Of a stretch of DNA of 64,000 nt, positions 44,098 to 55,300 are shown piece by piece (within the stretch, counting starts at the first letter, position 1; each line of letters begins with the position of its first letter). The notes below the pieces were generated by a model. It was not told where the DNA came from, searched no databases, and saw only the letters and a list, made by a program, of their open reading frames with translations. Position numbers and translations under genes: made by a program. Source of the stretch: Candidatus Rhodoferax odensensis. Lineage in GTDB: Bacteria; Pseudomonadota; Gammaproteobacteria; Burkholderiales; Burkholderiaceae_C. The DNA is taken from assembly GCA_016718405.1 (NCBI GenBank), contig JADKDJ010000034.1, positions 1 through 64,000 of the forward strand, in the 5' to 3' direction.

Positions 44098-46323
44098 CTA
44101 AGCAAACTCCAACCCGGTCTGCGCCAGCCCAACCAGGTTGACCTGCTGCTGGTTCTGTGCCGACTCGGCCAGGCGCCACAAGAATGTACCCTGGGCCTCG
44201 CCGCTTTCGCTGTCCAACGCGCTCACCGCCGCGTTCAGCGTAGCGGTATCGGGGGCGGTGCCGTTGACGGTGCGCAGCAAATAGCTGGCGATCTGGGTAT
44301 TGCTGGCGCTGGCTGCGCCGCCATTGGCCAGCGCGCCCCAGATGTCCAGGCGCATCACAGCGCCAGACAATTGTTGTAGCGAGTAGCCTTGGTCGAACAG
44401 GGCCAGCACCGCACCCACCAGCTCTTTCTTGACCGCCAGCGCACCCTGGCCCAGCACGGCACCGATCAGCAAGGCCGTGCCGCCGCCAGCCTGCGTCAGA
44501 CCGGTATCGATCGCCACGCGAGCGTCGGCGAACTGCAGCCGCTCGATGTTGCTCAGGCTATCGATCCCGTCAGTGCCCGTGTTGGTGGTGACGGTTGTGG
44601 TGGCGGCGCCAAGGGTGAGGCTGTAGAGCGCTCGCGCACCGGCGTACACAGCCGTATCGGCGCCGGCCTTGCCATCGATGCTGTCGTTGCCAGCACCACC
44701 GGTAAAGCTGTTGTGGCCCTCATTGCCGACCAGCGTGTTATCCAGGCTATTGCCGACACCACCGGTGTTGCCGCTACCGGACGCCAATTCCAGGTTTTCA
44801 ACGAAGGCGGTCAGGTTGTAACTGATGCTGGCCACTACCTTGTCGATGGTGCTGCCTAGGTCCAGGCCGGGACGGGGGTCGGGTGCGATGCCCAGCGCAT
44901 TGTCCAGCTCGAACACCAGGTCGGTTGCGTTGTCCACGTAGTAGATGTCCGCGCCCTTGCCGCCTTCCATGCGGTCTGCGCCGGTGCCGCCGTCAAGGGT
45001 GTCATTGCCGGTGCCGCCAATCAGTGTGTCTGTGCCGGCGCCGCCCAGCAAGGTGTCGTTGCCCGCGCCGCCGTCAATCAGGTCATCACCATCGACACCG
45101 TCAATCAGATCATCGTCTACCGTGCCACTAAGGGTGTCATTGTTTGGCGTGCCGACTTGTGATGTGCCCCCTGTGGTGAACGTAATGACCTGCGGGTTCT
45201 CCGGCGCGCTGTTGCCCGCCAAATCCTTGAATGCGCCCACTGGTATCTCCACCGCGTACCCAGTGCCCGGAATGAGACTGAGCGTCGGGTTCAGCGTAAG
45301 CGTCGTGCCCGCAATCGTGATATTGCTGCTGGTCGCCACGTCGTAGCTCTCAACCACCGCGCCATCGGCACGACGCAAGCTGATCGTGCCGACCCCTCTC
45401 ACAATGGTCTCAGAACTGGTACCGACGAAATTGGCATCCAAGGCCACGCCGGTCGCCCCATTGGCCGGGCTGAGGTCTGTGAGTCTCGGAGGCGTGGTGT
45501 CTGAATCTGGCACGCCCGAGAGTTGAGCCGCGGTCTTGACGACATCGTTGAACTGAAAGGTCTCGACGTTGCGAAACACGTTGACGCCATCTCGTGTGGC
45601 GTTCGAGTCGGTGATGGTGAAACGCCCCGCTTCTCCGTCATACACCACGCTGTAGTCCGCAAAGTTGCCGGAAAAAAAAGTGCTATCGTTTCCCTCGCCG
45701 CCGTCGATGGTGTCGTCACCACCCCATCCGGCAAGCGCATCGTCGCCGGTGGTGCCGATGATCGTGTCGGCGTAGCTGCTGCCCTCGACCCGCTCAATGC
45801 CGCTGACTGTATCCACCCCCAAGCCACCGCCGCTAACTGTGCCCAAGCTCAAGTTGACGCTGACTCCCGAGGTGGCACTGTAGAACAAAGCGGTGTCTTG
45901 CCCCAAGCCGCCGACCAGGATGTCGTTGCCTTCGTCGCCAGAAAGTATGTCGTCGCCGGCGCCACCGTCCAGGGTATCGTCGCCCGCGCGGCCATACAGC
46001 GCGTTGGCGCCGCTGTCGCCGGTGAGGGTGTCGGCAAAGGGGCTGCCAAACACGGTCTCGATGCTGATCAGGGTGTCGTTTCCGCCGCCGCCACTGACCG
46101 TGCCATTGACCAGGCTGGCCACCACGCCCGCAGTGGCATCGCTGTAGGCCACGTAATCCTTGCCGTCACCGCCATTGAGCGTGTCGTTGCCAGGCCCGCC
46201 GTTGAGTGCGTCATTGCCGGCGTTGCCGTTCAAAACGTCGTCGCCGCCCAGCCCGTACATGAAGTCGCTGGTGTCACCGCCCACCAGTGTGTCGTTACCC
46301 GCCGTACCGTTGATAACCGCCAT
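44098..46323 (-). CDS. RTX protein D: calcium-binding exoprotein with Ig-like domain
   Basis: This intact 741-residue protein starts MAVINGTAGNDTLVGGDTSD and has no signal peptide. In order it has RTX nonapeptide blocks (GNAGNDALNGGPGNDTLNGG), a segment with FSGNFADYSVVYDGEAGRFT, an SbsA-type Ig-like domain (about residues 280-390, LSPANGATGVALDANFVGTS), a second RTX block (GGAGTDTLIGGTGNDTLDGG), and the block GADRMEGGKGADIYYVDNA. It ends with the shared C-terminal module, GTALLIGAVLGQGALAVKKE to NLVGLAQTGLEFA. The last 450 codons closely parallel those of B and C. Type I secretion is inferred from the RTX repeats; the function is not known. Confidence 0.85.
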   Translation of the reverse strand: MAVINGTAGNDTLVGGDTSDFMYGLGGDDVLNGNAGNDALNGGPGNDTLNGGDGKDYVAYSDATAGVVASLVNGTVSGGGGNDTLISIETVFGSPFADTLTGDSGANALYGRAGDDTLDGGAGDDILSGDEGNDILVGGLGQDTALFYSATSGVSVNLSLGTVSGGGLGVDTVSGIERVEGSSYADTIIGTTGDDALAGWGGDDTIDGGEGNDSTFFSGNFADYSVVYDGEAGRFTITDSNATRDGVNVFRNVETFQFNDVVKTAAQLSGVPDSDTTPPRLTDLSPANGATGVALDANFVGTSSETIVRGVGTISLRRADGAVVESYDVATSSNITIAGTTLTLNPTLSLIPGTGYAVEIPVGAFKDLAGNSAPENPQVITFTTGGTSQVGTPNNDTLSGTVDDDLIDGVDGDDLIDGGAGNDTLLGGAGTDTLIGGTGNDTLDGGTGADRMEGGKGADIYYVDNATDLVFELDNALGIAPDPRPGLDLGSTIDKVVASISYNLTAFVENLELASGSGNTGGVGNSLDNTLVGNEGHNSFTGGAGNDSIDGKAGADTAVYAGARALYSLTLGAATTTVTTNTGTDGIDSLSNIERLQFADARVAIDTGLTQAGGGTALLIGAVLGQGALAVKKELVGAVLALFDQGYSLQQLSGAVMRLDIWGALANGGAASASNTQIASYLLRTVNGTAPDTATLNAAVSALDSESGEAQGTFLWRLAESAQNQQQVNLVGLAQTGLEFA

Positions 46324-46433
46324 GTTCTCGTACCTACCTGTTGTCGACCGCCAACTGTACCGTCCGTGGCTGGCTGATCCTCATCTGGCGGATGGGCAGC
46401 CAGGCCACTGAAAGGTCCAAGGTCGGTGCCGGA

Positions 46434-49400
46434 TCACGACATGGATTCGAGCCCGCTTTGCGCCAACCCCACAAGATTGATGCGCTCGGCGTTGAGGGAC
46501 AGCTCGGCCACCACCACCGTCAGCGCACCCACACTCACACCGCCGTCGAGCAGCGCCACTACCGGAGCGGCTTGGTCCGTGGTTGGGGCCACGCCCACCA
46601 GGTTGGCCCACAGCAGACTCACCACATCGGCATGCGAGGTCTTGCCCGCGGCGGCAACCGCCAAACCAGCCAACTGCTCGTAGCTCATGCCGCCATCAAG
46701 CAACTGCAGACCGATGCCGACCAACTGCTTGTTGCCCAGCGCAGCGACCCCAAAGACGGCACCCAACAGCTTGGCAGTCTGGCCGGCGCGCCCGTCCATG
46801 TCGTAAGCGATCTTGGAGTCGGCAAAGTGTAGGCGCTCGATGCCAGTGAGGGTATCGCGACCTTCGCTACCGCTGTTGTCAGTGAGCGTCAGGACGGTGC
46901 TGGTCTTGGCCAGCGAGAAGCCAGCCCGCTTGCCGCTGTACATCGCAACGTCGAGACCGGCGCCGCCATTGATGTTGTCGTTGCCTCCCGCCCCGGTGAA
47001 GCGGTTGTGCCCGCATCGCCGGCGACCGTTCCGGCGGCAGCCGCCGCCGCGGTTGTCCACGCCTGAGCGCGCCGCGTCCACCCTCCATGCGGTCGGCACC
47101 TGCACCACCGTCCAGGATGTCGTTGCCCAGTCCGACCATCGCAGATCGACCCAATGTCCCCACAGGTGTCGCGTTCGGTTCGCACGATGGACGTGTTGCG
47201 CGCAGGATCCGGGGACGGTCTTGCCGTCAGGGTCCCATTCAATCAGCGTATTGCCGCCGGACTGCTGAACCCCAAAGCAGGCTGGCAAACGGGTCTGAGT
47301 AGATGTCATAGCCGCGCCGGTGGCGCTGGCGGCAAAGGAAGCCCCCCGGGCCCCCAAGGGGCCGGGCCCCGGGGGACGGGGGGGGGGAAAGGCCGGGGGG
47401 AGATTGATGCCGCCCGGCCCCCGGTGAGGATCTTCGCCGCCTTTCCGCCGGCCTCAATCACGTCGCCCCGTTGTAACCAAGAATGGACGTTGTTGCCGTA
47501 TTTCCGATCAGCGTGTCAGCAAACAACGAGCCATGATATTCTTCAATGTTCGTGAGCACATCGTGGCCGTCGGCCCCATTGGCATCGCCGGCCGCCGGGG
47601 GCCGGGCCACCCCCCCCGCCCGGCCCCAGGGCGTGGCGGTGATAACTGGACCACGCTGCGGCCGTCGCCCCCCCCCCCGCCGTCAGGCGGGCCGCCCCCC
47701 CCCCGCCCCCCCGGGGGGTTGCCGGCGCTACCGGTCAGCAAATCATTGAACGGTGAAACCGCCGACGTTTTCGAAAATGGACCGGGCACGTCGCTGCCCG
47801 CGCGGGGGTGGGCCCAACGCCAGATTGACCGTGACGGCGCCGAGCGCCAACTGATGACCCAGGTAATCGACACCGAGCCCACCGTCCAGACGGTCATTGC
47901 CCAGACCACCTTCGATGAAGTCGTTGTTGGCGCCGCCGACCAGGGTGTCATCAAAGGCCGAGCCGACCACCCCCTCAGCCCCGTGGGTCGGGAGGGACTG
48001 GTCCCCATCGGCGCCGCCTTTTGGTGCCCCGCGCCCGGTTCGCGGTGGGGGGCGCCCCCGCCGGTGCTGCGGGGGGGGTCCAAACCCCGGCCCCACCGCC
48101 CCCCCTCGTTGCCCCGGGCCGCCAAAGAGCTGATCGTTGCCGTCACCTCCGTTCAAGGTGTCGTTGCCGCCGTTGCCGTACAGGACGTCATCACCGGCCA
48201 GGCCATTGAGTGTGTCGTCATCCGCGCCGCCGTTGAGCGTGTCGCCAGTCGCCGTGCCGGTGCCATATCCAAGGGCGGGGGGCCGGGCGTCGTGCTTGGG
48301 CCCAACCGGCCATCGGCAAGGCGGCCCGGCCTCCGGCTGCACAGGCGGCCACCGGGGGCCATCATCGCAACTTTGGTGTCGGAAAACTGCAAGCGTTCGA
48401 CCGCCACCAAGGTGTCCAGATCCCCGGACCCGAGCCATTGTTCGCCGAGACCACGCCAGCGGCGCTGGACAACCCATAGCCGCGCGCACACCACTGAAGG
48501 TGGCGGCATGCCGATGCCACTGCCACTCGAGGATGTCGTTGCCGCCACCGCCCGCCAAAACGTCGTTGCCGCCCTGCCCAAACAAGGCGTCATTGCCGGA
48601 GTCGCCTGTCAACGAGTCGTTGCCGGCGCCACCGCCGGTGGTGCTGCCGCTGCTACCCGTCGTGAAGTTGTAGTTGCTCACCGCGGCCGATGGGTTACCC
48701 ACAAGGTCTTTGACCGCATCCGACGCCAGTTCGAGCAGATAGCCGGTGCCGAAGGCCAGATCGGCACTTGGATCGACCACCAGTCTGGCGCCATCGACGG
48801 TGACGCGGCTGCTACCGGCAGAAAAGGTTTCGACCACGGTGCCGGCTGCGGTCTTGAACAAGATCTTGCCGCTGCCCGTTGCAGCGGCTTCGTTGAAGGT
48901 AATCGCGATGTTGGCCCCGGTCGCGACCAGTCGCAGCCTCATCCACTGGCGAGAGGTGGTAGCCACGGGCGCGGTGCTGTCCGGGCAAACCACCAGCGCG
49001 CTGGAGAGCACCGACTCGACGCGCCAAAGCCATCGGTGTAGCTGATCGCAGCGACATCAGCGACCCCACGTCGGCCCTGACCACATAGGTGCTGCCGGTT
49101 GCACCAGCAATGGCCAAACCCGCGCGTAGCCACTGGTAGGTCAAGGCCCAAGTCCATCTAGGTCGGCCAGCGTCGTGACCGAAGCACTGAGCGTTGAACC
49201 CTGGCTGCCCGTGCCGAGCACAATCACGGATCCGCTGGGCGCGTCATTGACGTTGCCCACTGCGGACGTCGCCGCTGAAGTGACGCTCTCGGCGGTGCCA
49301 CCGCCGTCGACGTAGCTGACCCGAACACTGAGCACCGCGCCAACATCTGTCTGTGACAAGGTGTAAGTGCTGGCCGTGGCACCGCCAATTGCCGTGCCGG

Positions 49401-52158
49401 CGCGCAACCATTGGTAGCTGAATGGGCCCAGGCCGTTGGCGTCCGCCAGGGCCTGCGTGGCGGCAGCCAGGACTTGCCCTTGCAAAGCACTGCCGCTGAC
49501 AGTGACCGTGCCACTAGGCGGGCTCGGTGGCGTGGCCGGGATCAACACATTGGTGGCCAATACCACGCCATCAGAAAACTGAAACTTCTCGACGTTCTTG
49601 ACCGTGTCGCTGCCCTCAGCCGCCGACACCACGGTGTAAGTCGCCGTGGCCTCGTTGAGCGTGACCACATAGTTGGCCCGCACGCCCGAATACACCACGG
49701 TGTCGAGCCGGTCGCCGCCGTCGATCGTGTCATTGCCACTTCCACCGTTGAGCGTATCGTCGCCGTCACCACCGTTGAGGGTATCATTGCCGCCAAGACC
49801 GGTAATGGCATTGTTCTCGGCATTGCCCGTGATCAGATTGTCAAGCTCATTGCCCGTGCCGCTAAGTTGCCCGGCGCCATTGACCAGTTCAAGTTGTTCA
49901 ACAAACTGACCCAAAGTGGCGCTGACACGGGAGATCACCTTGTCAATAGTGCTACCCAAATCGAGCGTCAGCAGGGGTCCCACGCCCACGCCGACGGCGA
50001 CGTTGTCCGCTTCGACCACGACGTCGCCACTGCTGTCCACGTAGTAGGTGTCCGCGCCCCGACCTCCCTCCATCCGGTCCGAGCCGAGCCCGCCGTCAAT
50101 CTGGTTGCTGTTGTCGTTGCCGCGAATGAGGTTGTTTTTGGCATTGCCAGTGACGACAAATGCGCCGGTCGATAAGTCCAGGTACTCCAATTCGGCCGGC
50201 AGAACATAGTTGTCGAACTGCACAATAACCTTGTCGCCGCTACCAGCCCCAGCAGCCTCGACGATCACGTCCGATGCGCTGTCGACCACATACGTATCGT
50301 TACCCATACCCCCAATCAGGGTGTCGGAACCCGAGCCACCGTCAATGTAGTCATCACCACCCAGTGCGGTAAGGGTGTCGTTGCCCCCCAGCCCAAACAT
50401 CTGGTCATCGAACTCGGTACCGCCAAAACCCTCGCTTGCCGAGGTGCCGGTGAAGACTCCACCCACGTTGGTCGTGATGGTGATGGTCGTGTTTGTGAAC
50501 TCGATCAATTCCACTTCGCGCAGCACGTCGACTTCGCCGCCGGCAATCTTGGTGACGGTGGTGGAGCTGACACTGGAGCTGATCACGTAATCCGTCGACA
50601 GGCCAGCGTACGTGGCAGTGTCGGTGCCACTGCCACCGTAGATTTCGTCTGCGCCATTGCCACCGTTGAGCAAATCGTTGCCAGCATCCCCGTACAGAAA
50701 GTCGTTTCCGTCCTTGGCCTGGATGGAATCGTTCAGCGGACCGCCCTGCAGCACATCGTCACCAGTGGTGCCAATGATCAAGAAGCCCGTCACCACGAAC
50801 CCAGCCGGTGCGACCATTGCAGCGTTGGGCGCGAAGGCCTGCGCAAAACTCTCGGCGGTCACCGTCAGCGCCTGGGTGTTGAGCAATCGCGCCAGGGCAT
50901 GGGGCGCGGCACCTGAGTTGACGCCGTCCAGATCGGCCCACAACCAGGTATCTTGGTCGACCTGTGCCAATAACAGGTGCCCGGTGTCAAACGGATTGGC
51001 GCCGGCCGCCACGCCGGTAAACTGCCGCACCACCGGAGCCAGATCCAAGCGGTCCCGGTCCCGCACGCTGAAATCTTCAATCGTGTAGGCGCCATGGACA
51101 TCCAGCACAAAGGTGTCTGCGCCCCATCCTCCCTGCAAGGAGTCGGCGCCTGCGCCACCGATCAAAGTGTCGTCGCCGCCACGGCCCGCCAACCGGTTGT
51201 TGCTGTCGTTGCCTATCAAGTGATCCGCGCCGTCGCCTCCAGTGGCGTTTTCAATGAGCGACTCATGATAGATGCGAACCGTGTCCGGATTTTGAATCTG
51301 GCCACCATTGATCTGCACCGCCAGCCCCAACTGGCTCCAGTGTCCGGCGCGCAAATCGATTTCCCCGCCGATCGCGCCATTGAACTCGATGGTGTCGATC
51401 CCACCGGCGTCATAGAGAGTCTGCAAGTACTTGCCAGTACCCTCAAACTGATAAAGGTCGTCGCCGGCGTTCACACTGGTGTTGGGCCCGTACAAGAACT
51501 GCAGGGCATCAATGTCGAGTGACATCGGCGTGCTGGGAAAGCGGTCGATGTTGCCGGTCACCGACGCCACAACACCCGGCCAGACGTAGCTGCTCATGAC
51601 GGTATTGAAGACCGAGTCGTCCAGCGTCGACAAGGTGTTGGCCGAGTAGTCGGACGGTGTGTTGGGGTGCTTGAGTCCCAAGGCGTGGCCGACTTCATGC
51701 AACAGGGTGTAGTAGGCAATCGTGCCCGGCGCCCAAACGGCCAGCGCGGTCGTGCGCAAAGCGGCGTTAAGCCAGACATCGCCGGAGTTGTCGCTGGCAT
51801 TGGGGAGGTACGCAGCACCCAATTGATAAGGCCCCAAATGCCAGGTGGTGTAGGCCACACGGATATCACCACCGCCGCCCAGCGCGTCATCCACCCACCG
51901 AAAGCTCAAGCCCGCCACCGATGACCAATTAGCCAAAACGGCTGCCACGGCCTGCTGGTCGCGGGAGGCTGACAAGGGCAGGAATCCTTGCGTTGGCTCT
52001 CCCGGGTTGCTGTAGGCCTGACTGTAATCCCACTGTGCGCCCGCTGTCGGAAAGCTGTAACTCAGATGAGCAGGGGTACCAGGCGGTCCGCCGCCCCACT
52101 TGACACCATAGACCAGCGACTCGTCGGAGGGCTCGTCAATCACAGAGGCAATCGTCAT
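46434..52158 (-). pseudogene. RTX protein E: large serralysin-like M10 metalloprotease, frameshifted and partly garbled
   Basis: The span is equivalent to about 1908 codons. The first 1005 residues (49141-52158) are intact. They hold a metzincin domain with HEVGHALGLKH (residues 154-164) and a Met-turn region VMSSY, a serralysin C-terminal block (MSLDIDALQFLYGPNTSVNA), RTX repeats, the block GSDRMEGGRGADTYYVDSS, and an Ig-like repeat of the type FSYQWLRAGTAIGGATASTY. After 49141 the frame shifts and continues TYQWLRAGLAIAGATGSTYV. An SbsA-type Ig domain and RTX repeats follow. The part between about 48480 and 47030 is full of G/C runs and unreadable in one frame. The C-terminal piece ends INLVGLAQSGLESMS at 46434. 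Its tail is the most divergent of the five. It is probably a secreted protease. Confidence 0.75.
47030..48480. other. Low-quality, G/C-homopolymer-rich stretch inside RTX gene E
   Basis: Runs of 8-10 identical C or G occur repeatedly (for example near 47340-47400, 47660-47715 and 48050-48115). The RTX coding pattern appears only as short islands in changing frames (GNDILDGGAGADRMEGG, FIEGGLGNDRLDGGLGVDYL, DDVLYGNGGNDTLNGGDGND). Sequence on either side reads cleanly as one RTX protein. The texture resembles consensus error in a repetitive, low-coverage stretch rather than biology. Confidence 0.75.
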
Positions 52159-52367
52159 GGCAATGTTCCAGTAAACCGGTCAAAGGTCACTCCGGATCTC
52201 GCCCAAATTGGCACTTGGGGAGACACTCGCAATATACTCCGTGACGATCATTTTCGACAGCCGAACGGGCCAAACCGCTCGGATTCCTGAGGCTTGCGCA
52301 ATGAACACCCGTCCGCTACGCCCCCTCCGCCCACGCTCTGAGCGTATTCGGTCCTGCGTTCGCAATA

Positions 52368-55300
52368 ATGCTGGTCCTGGCATCACTGGTGGGCCAAACC
52401 TCGGCGCTGGCTCAGCCAACACAGGCCCAGATCGTCATGCTCGAGGGCCGCGGCGACCGGCGTGCCTCCCCCGAGGCAGCGTGGGTGCCTGCAGCGGTTA
52501 ACCAAACAGCCGGCCCGGGTTCGTTCGTACGAACCCTGGCCAACAGCCAAATGGGCTTGTTGATGGCTGACCGTACCCAGATCCGGCTCAACCAGAACAG
52601 CCAGCTACAAATCAAGTCCAGCGCGGACGCAGCCGCGACGGCGGTAAGGCTCAACTCCGGTCGCGCCTGGAGCCAGGCACGACCACAAACGGCGTCCACT
52701 GATGGCAACGCGCCCAAGCCGAAACTGACCATGGAAACCGCATCGGCCACGATGTCGATTCGCGGGACCGATTGGGAAGTTGAGATTCTCCCCAACGGTC
52801 AAACCCAATTGATCGTGCTATCGGGCACGGTTGAAATGGCCAATGACTTAGGCGCTATTTCCGTTGGCAAAGGTGAGGCGGCCGTGGCCGAGGTTGGCAA
52901 AGCGCCGACCAAGCTCTTGTTGGTGCGCCCGCAGAACCGCGTGCAATGGGTGTCATCGTGGAAGCCTGATCCGCAGCGCTGGCTGGGCACCGATGCCGCG
53001 CGCTGGGCCGCGCCCGTACGCGGCATTCTGGCGGGTGACTACAGCGAGGCCGTCACCACGCTTACCCCCCTGTACAACCAGGACCCGATGGCTGCCATTT
53101 TGCTGGCTGACCTGCTGCTGCACCAGGGTGAGGTTCAACGCGCAATCGATGCGTTGTCGCGCCACGCCGATGCCGGCAAGGGTGATCCCCGGGCCACGGC
53201 ACTGTTGGCTGCAGCCTTGGCGCGCAACGACCAGGCCGACGCCGCGCAGTCTTTAATCTCAACAGCATTGACACACTTCCCGCAGCACGGAGGGTTGCTG
53301 CTGGCGCAGGGCGAGCTGGCCATTGTGCAAGGTCAGGCCAATCAGGCACGGCAGGCGCTGTCAAAGGTGGTAGGTGCGCAGCCGAAGCAAGCGCAGGCCT
53401 GGCTTGGACTGGGTTTGATTGAGTCCGAGCGCGAAAACACCCGTGCCGCGCGCCAGTTGCTGGGTCAGGCGCTCAGGCTTGATCCGACCCTGTCCAGGGC
53501 CAGCGCCGAACTAGCCGCTGCCGAGGCGTTCGCCGGCAACACCGCGGCCGCCCATCAACTGTTGGACGAGTTGCTGGCCCGAGAACCGGCCAACTACGTG
53601 GCGCTCACCGCCCGTGGCATTAGTCAGTTGCACGTCGGTCAAGCCAGCGAAGCTTTGAACAGTTTCATGAAAGCTGGCCTGATAGAGCCACGTTATGCAC
53701 GCGCCTGGGTCTACAGCGGCATTGCGTTTTACCAGTTGGGCGAGCGCCAGCGTGCCATCGAAGCGTTTGAACGCGCCGCACAACTGGACCCACGCGACCC
53801 GGCCCCACACTTGATCGAGAGTGTGGTGCATGAGGACGCCCTGCAGTTGGGCAACGCGGTGCAGTCGGCACGCCGCGCCCAAGCCAACATACCCTACCTG
53901 AAGTCGCTCAATCAATTGGCCAGCGATCAGAAAGGCAGCGCCAACCTGGGCACCTCGCTGGCAAACTTTGGCATGGAAGAGTGGGCCGGTTACTACGCGG
54001 GGCTCGCGTATTCACCCTATTGGGGCGGCAGCCACTTGTTTCTGGCCGACCGGCAAACCGGCGAGTTCAATAAGAACTCGGAGTTGTTCAAGGGTTTCCT
54101 AACTGAGCCGACTGCCTTTGGCGCCTCCAACCGCCATTCGACATTAGTCAGCAAGCCTGGGCACTATGGGCGCGTAGATGCCTACCTGGAAAGCGACGAC
54201 TGGCGCCAGATCGGATTGATCGGGGCCGTCAACGGCTTGACAGCGAGTCCGGCCCCCCTCGCCTATTTCGCCAGCGTTGATTTGGCAGGCGCCAGCGCTC
54301 TACAAGACGGCAGCCAGGCTCACGGCCGCAACCTGATCATCGGCCTGGGCAGCAAGCCCCGCTACGACCTCGGGCTATTCGGTTTTGCCACCGACGCCGA
54401 TATTCGTGGCACGGTGCGCACGCCCAGCCTGCCCAACGACCCAATCCGGCTGACCGACAAGCGGGTTGACCTGGGTACGAATTTCAAATGCACGCCCGAC
54501 AATCAGGTGTGGCTTAAAGCTGGCAGCGGTCGCCAGCGTGTGCTTATGTCAGGAGAACTGGTGTCGGAGGAAACAGTTCAAGTGTTGCGAACGTTGCACC
54601 AATCGCCCAGCATTCTGGCCACCGGCTTGCTGGAGTCGCTAGAGTCGGCGATCAAAACCAAGGACATCCAGTTTCGCCATGCTTTCAGCACCGACGACAC
54701 TCTGTGGACCTGGGGTCTGGAGCAGGCCAGACTTGACCGAACCGGTAGTTTGGTTGAAGCCTTCCCGGGATTGAGCGGCAACCGAGTGATCCCAGTGGTT
54801 TTTGGGGCGGCGCAGGAGTCTGCGGCGAAGTCAACAGATGGCTACGTGTCCGTCAAGTACCGACGCGCAGGGGCATTTGACCTGCAGATCGACCTCGCTT
54901 CGCAGCGCAGCAAGACGACCATCGTTGACCAGCGTGTCTCGGGGTTCGCTTTCGATTCGTCGGGTCTGGCCGATCAGCGCTCCTCCGATGCCACAACCGT
55001 GTTCCATTACACCGAACTGAACCCTCGTTTTGGTCTGCAGTGGCAACTTGCCCCGCTCCAGACCCTTCGATTGGTCAGCCAGCGCTGGCGGCGCCCCGGC
55101 TCGGCAGGCAGCTTGAGCCCGATCGACACGGTGGGCATTGCGCTCAACGACCGCCTGGTGTCCGCTGGGGGTTTGTACCAACGCACGCGCGTCCAGTTCG
55201 ACGGGGAGCTGGGGTCCAGCAGCTTTGTGCAAGTCTTTGCAGACCACGAGCGAGTGGATAACCCGCGCAGTGCCTTCCCGTCACCGGTGGCGGGTTTTGA

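Noticed and set aside
42000..46300. Regular short repeats that could suggest a CRISPR array
   Set aside because: The repeats are 27-base coding units for GGxGxDxxx with variable codons, not identical repeats with unique spacers, and no cas genes are present.
47300..48120. G/C homopolymers as phase-variation tracts
   Set aside because: Too many, on both strands and confined to one unreadable stretch; consensus error is simpler.
31403..52158. Type I secretion ABC transporter or membrane-fusion gene within the RTX island
   Set aside because: Looked for HlyB/HlyD/TolC-like frames; none found. The only ABC components in the window are MlaF/MlaE.
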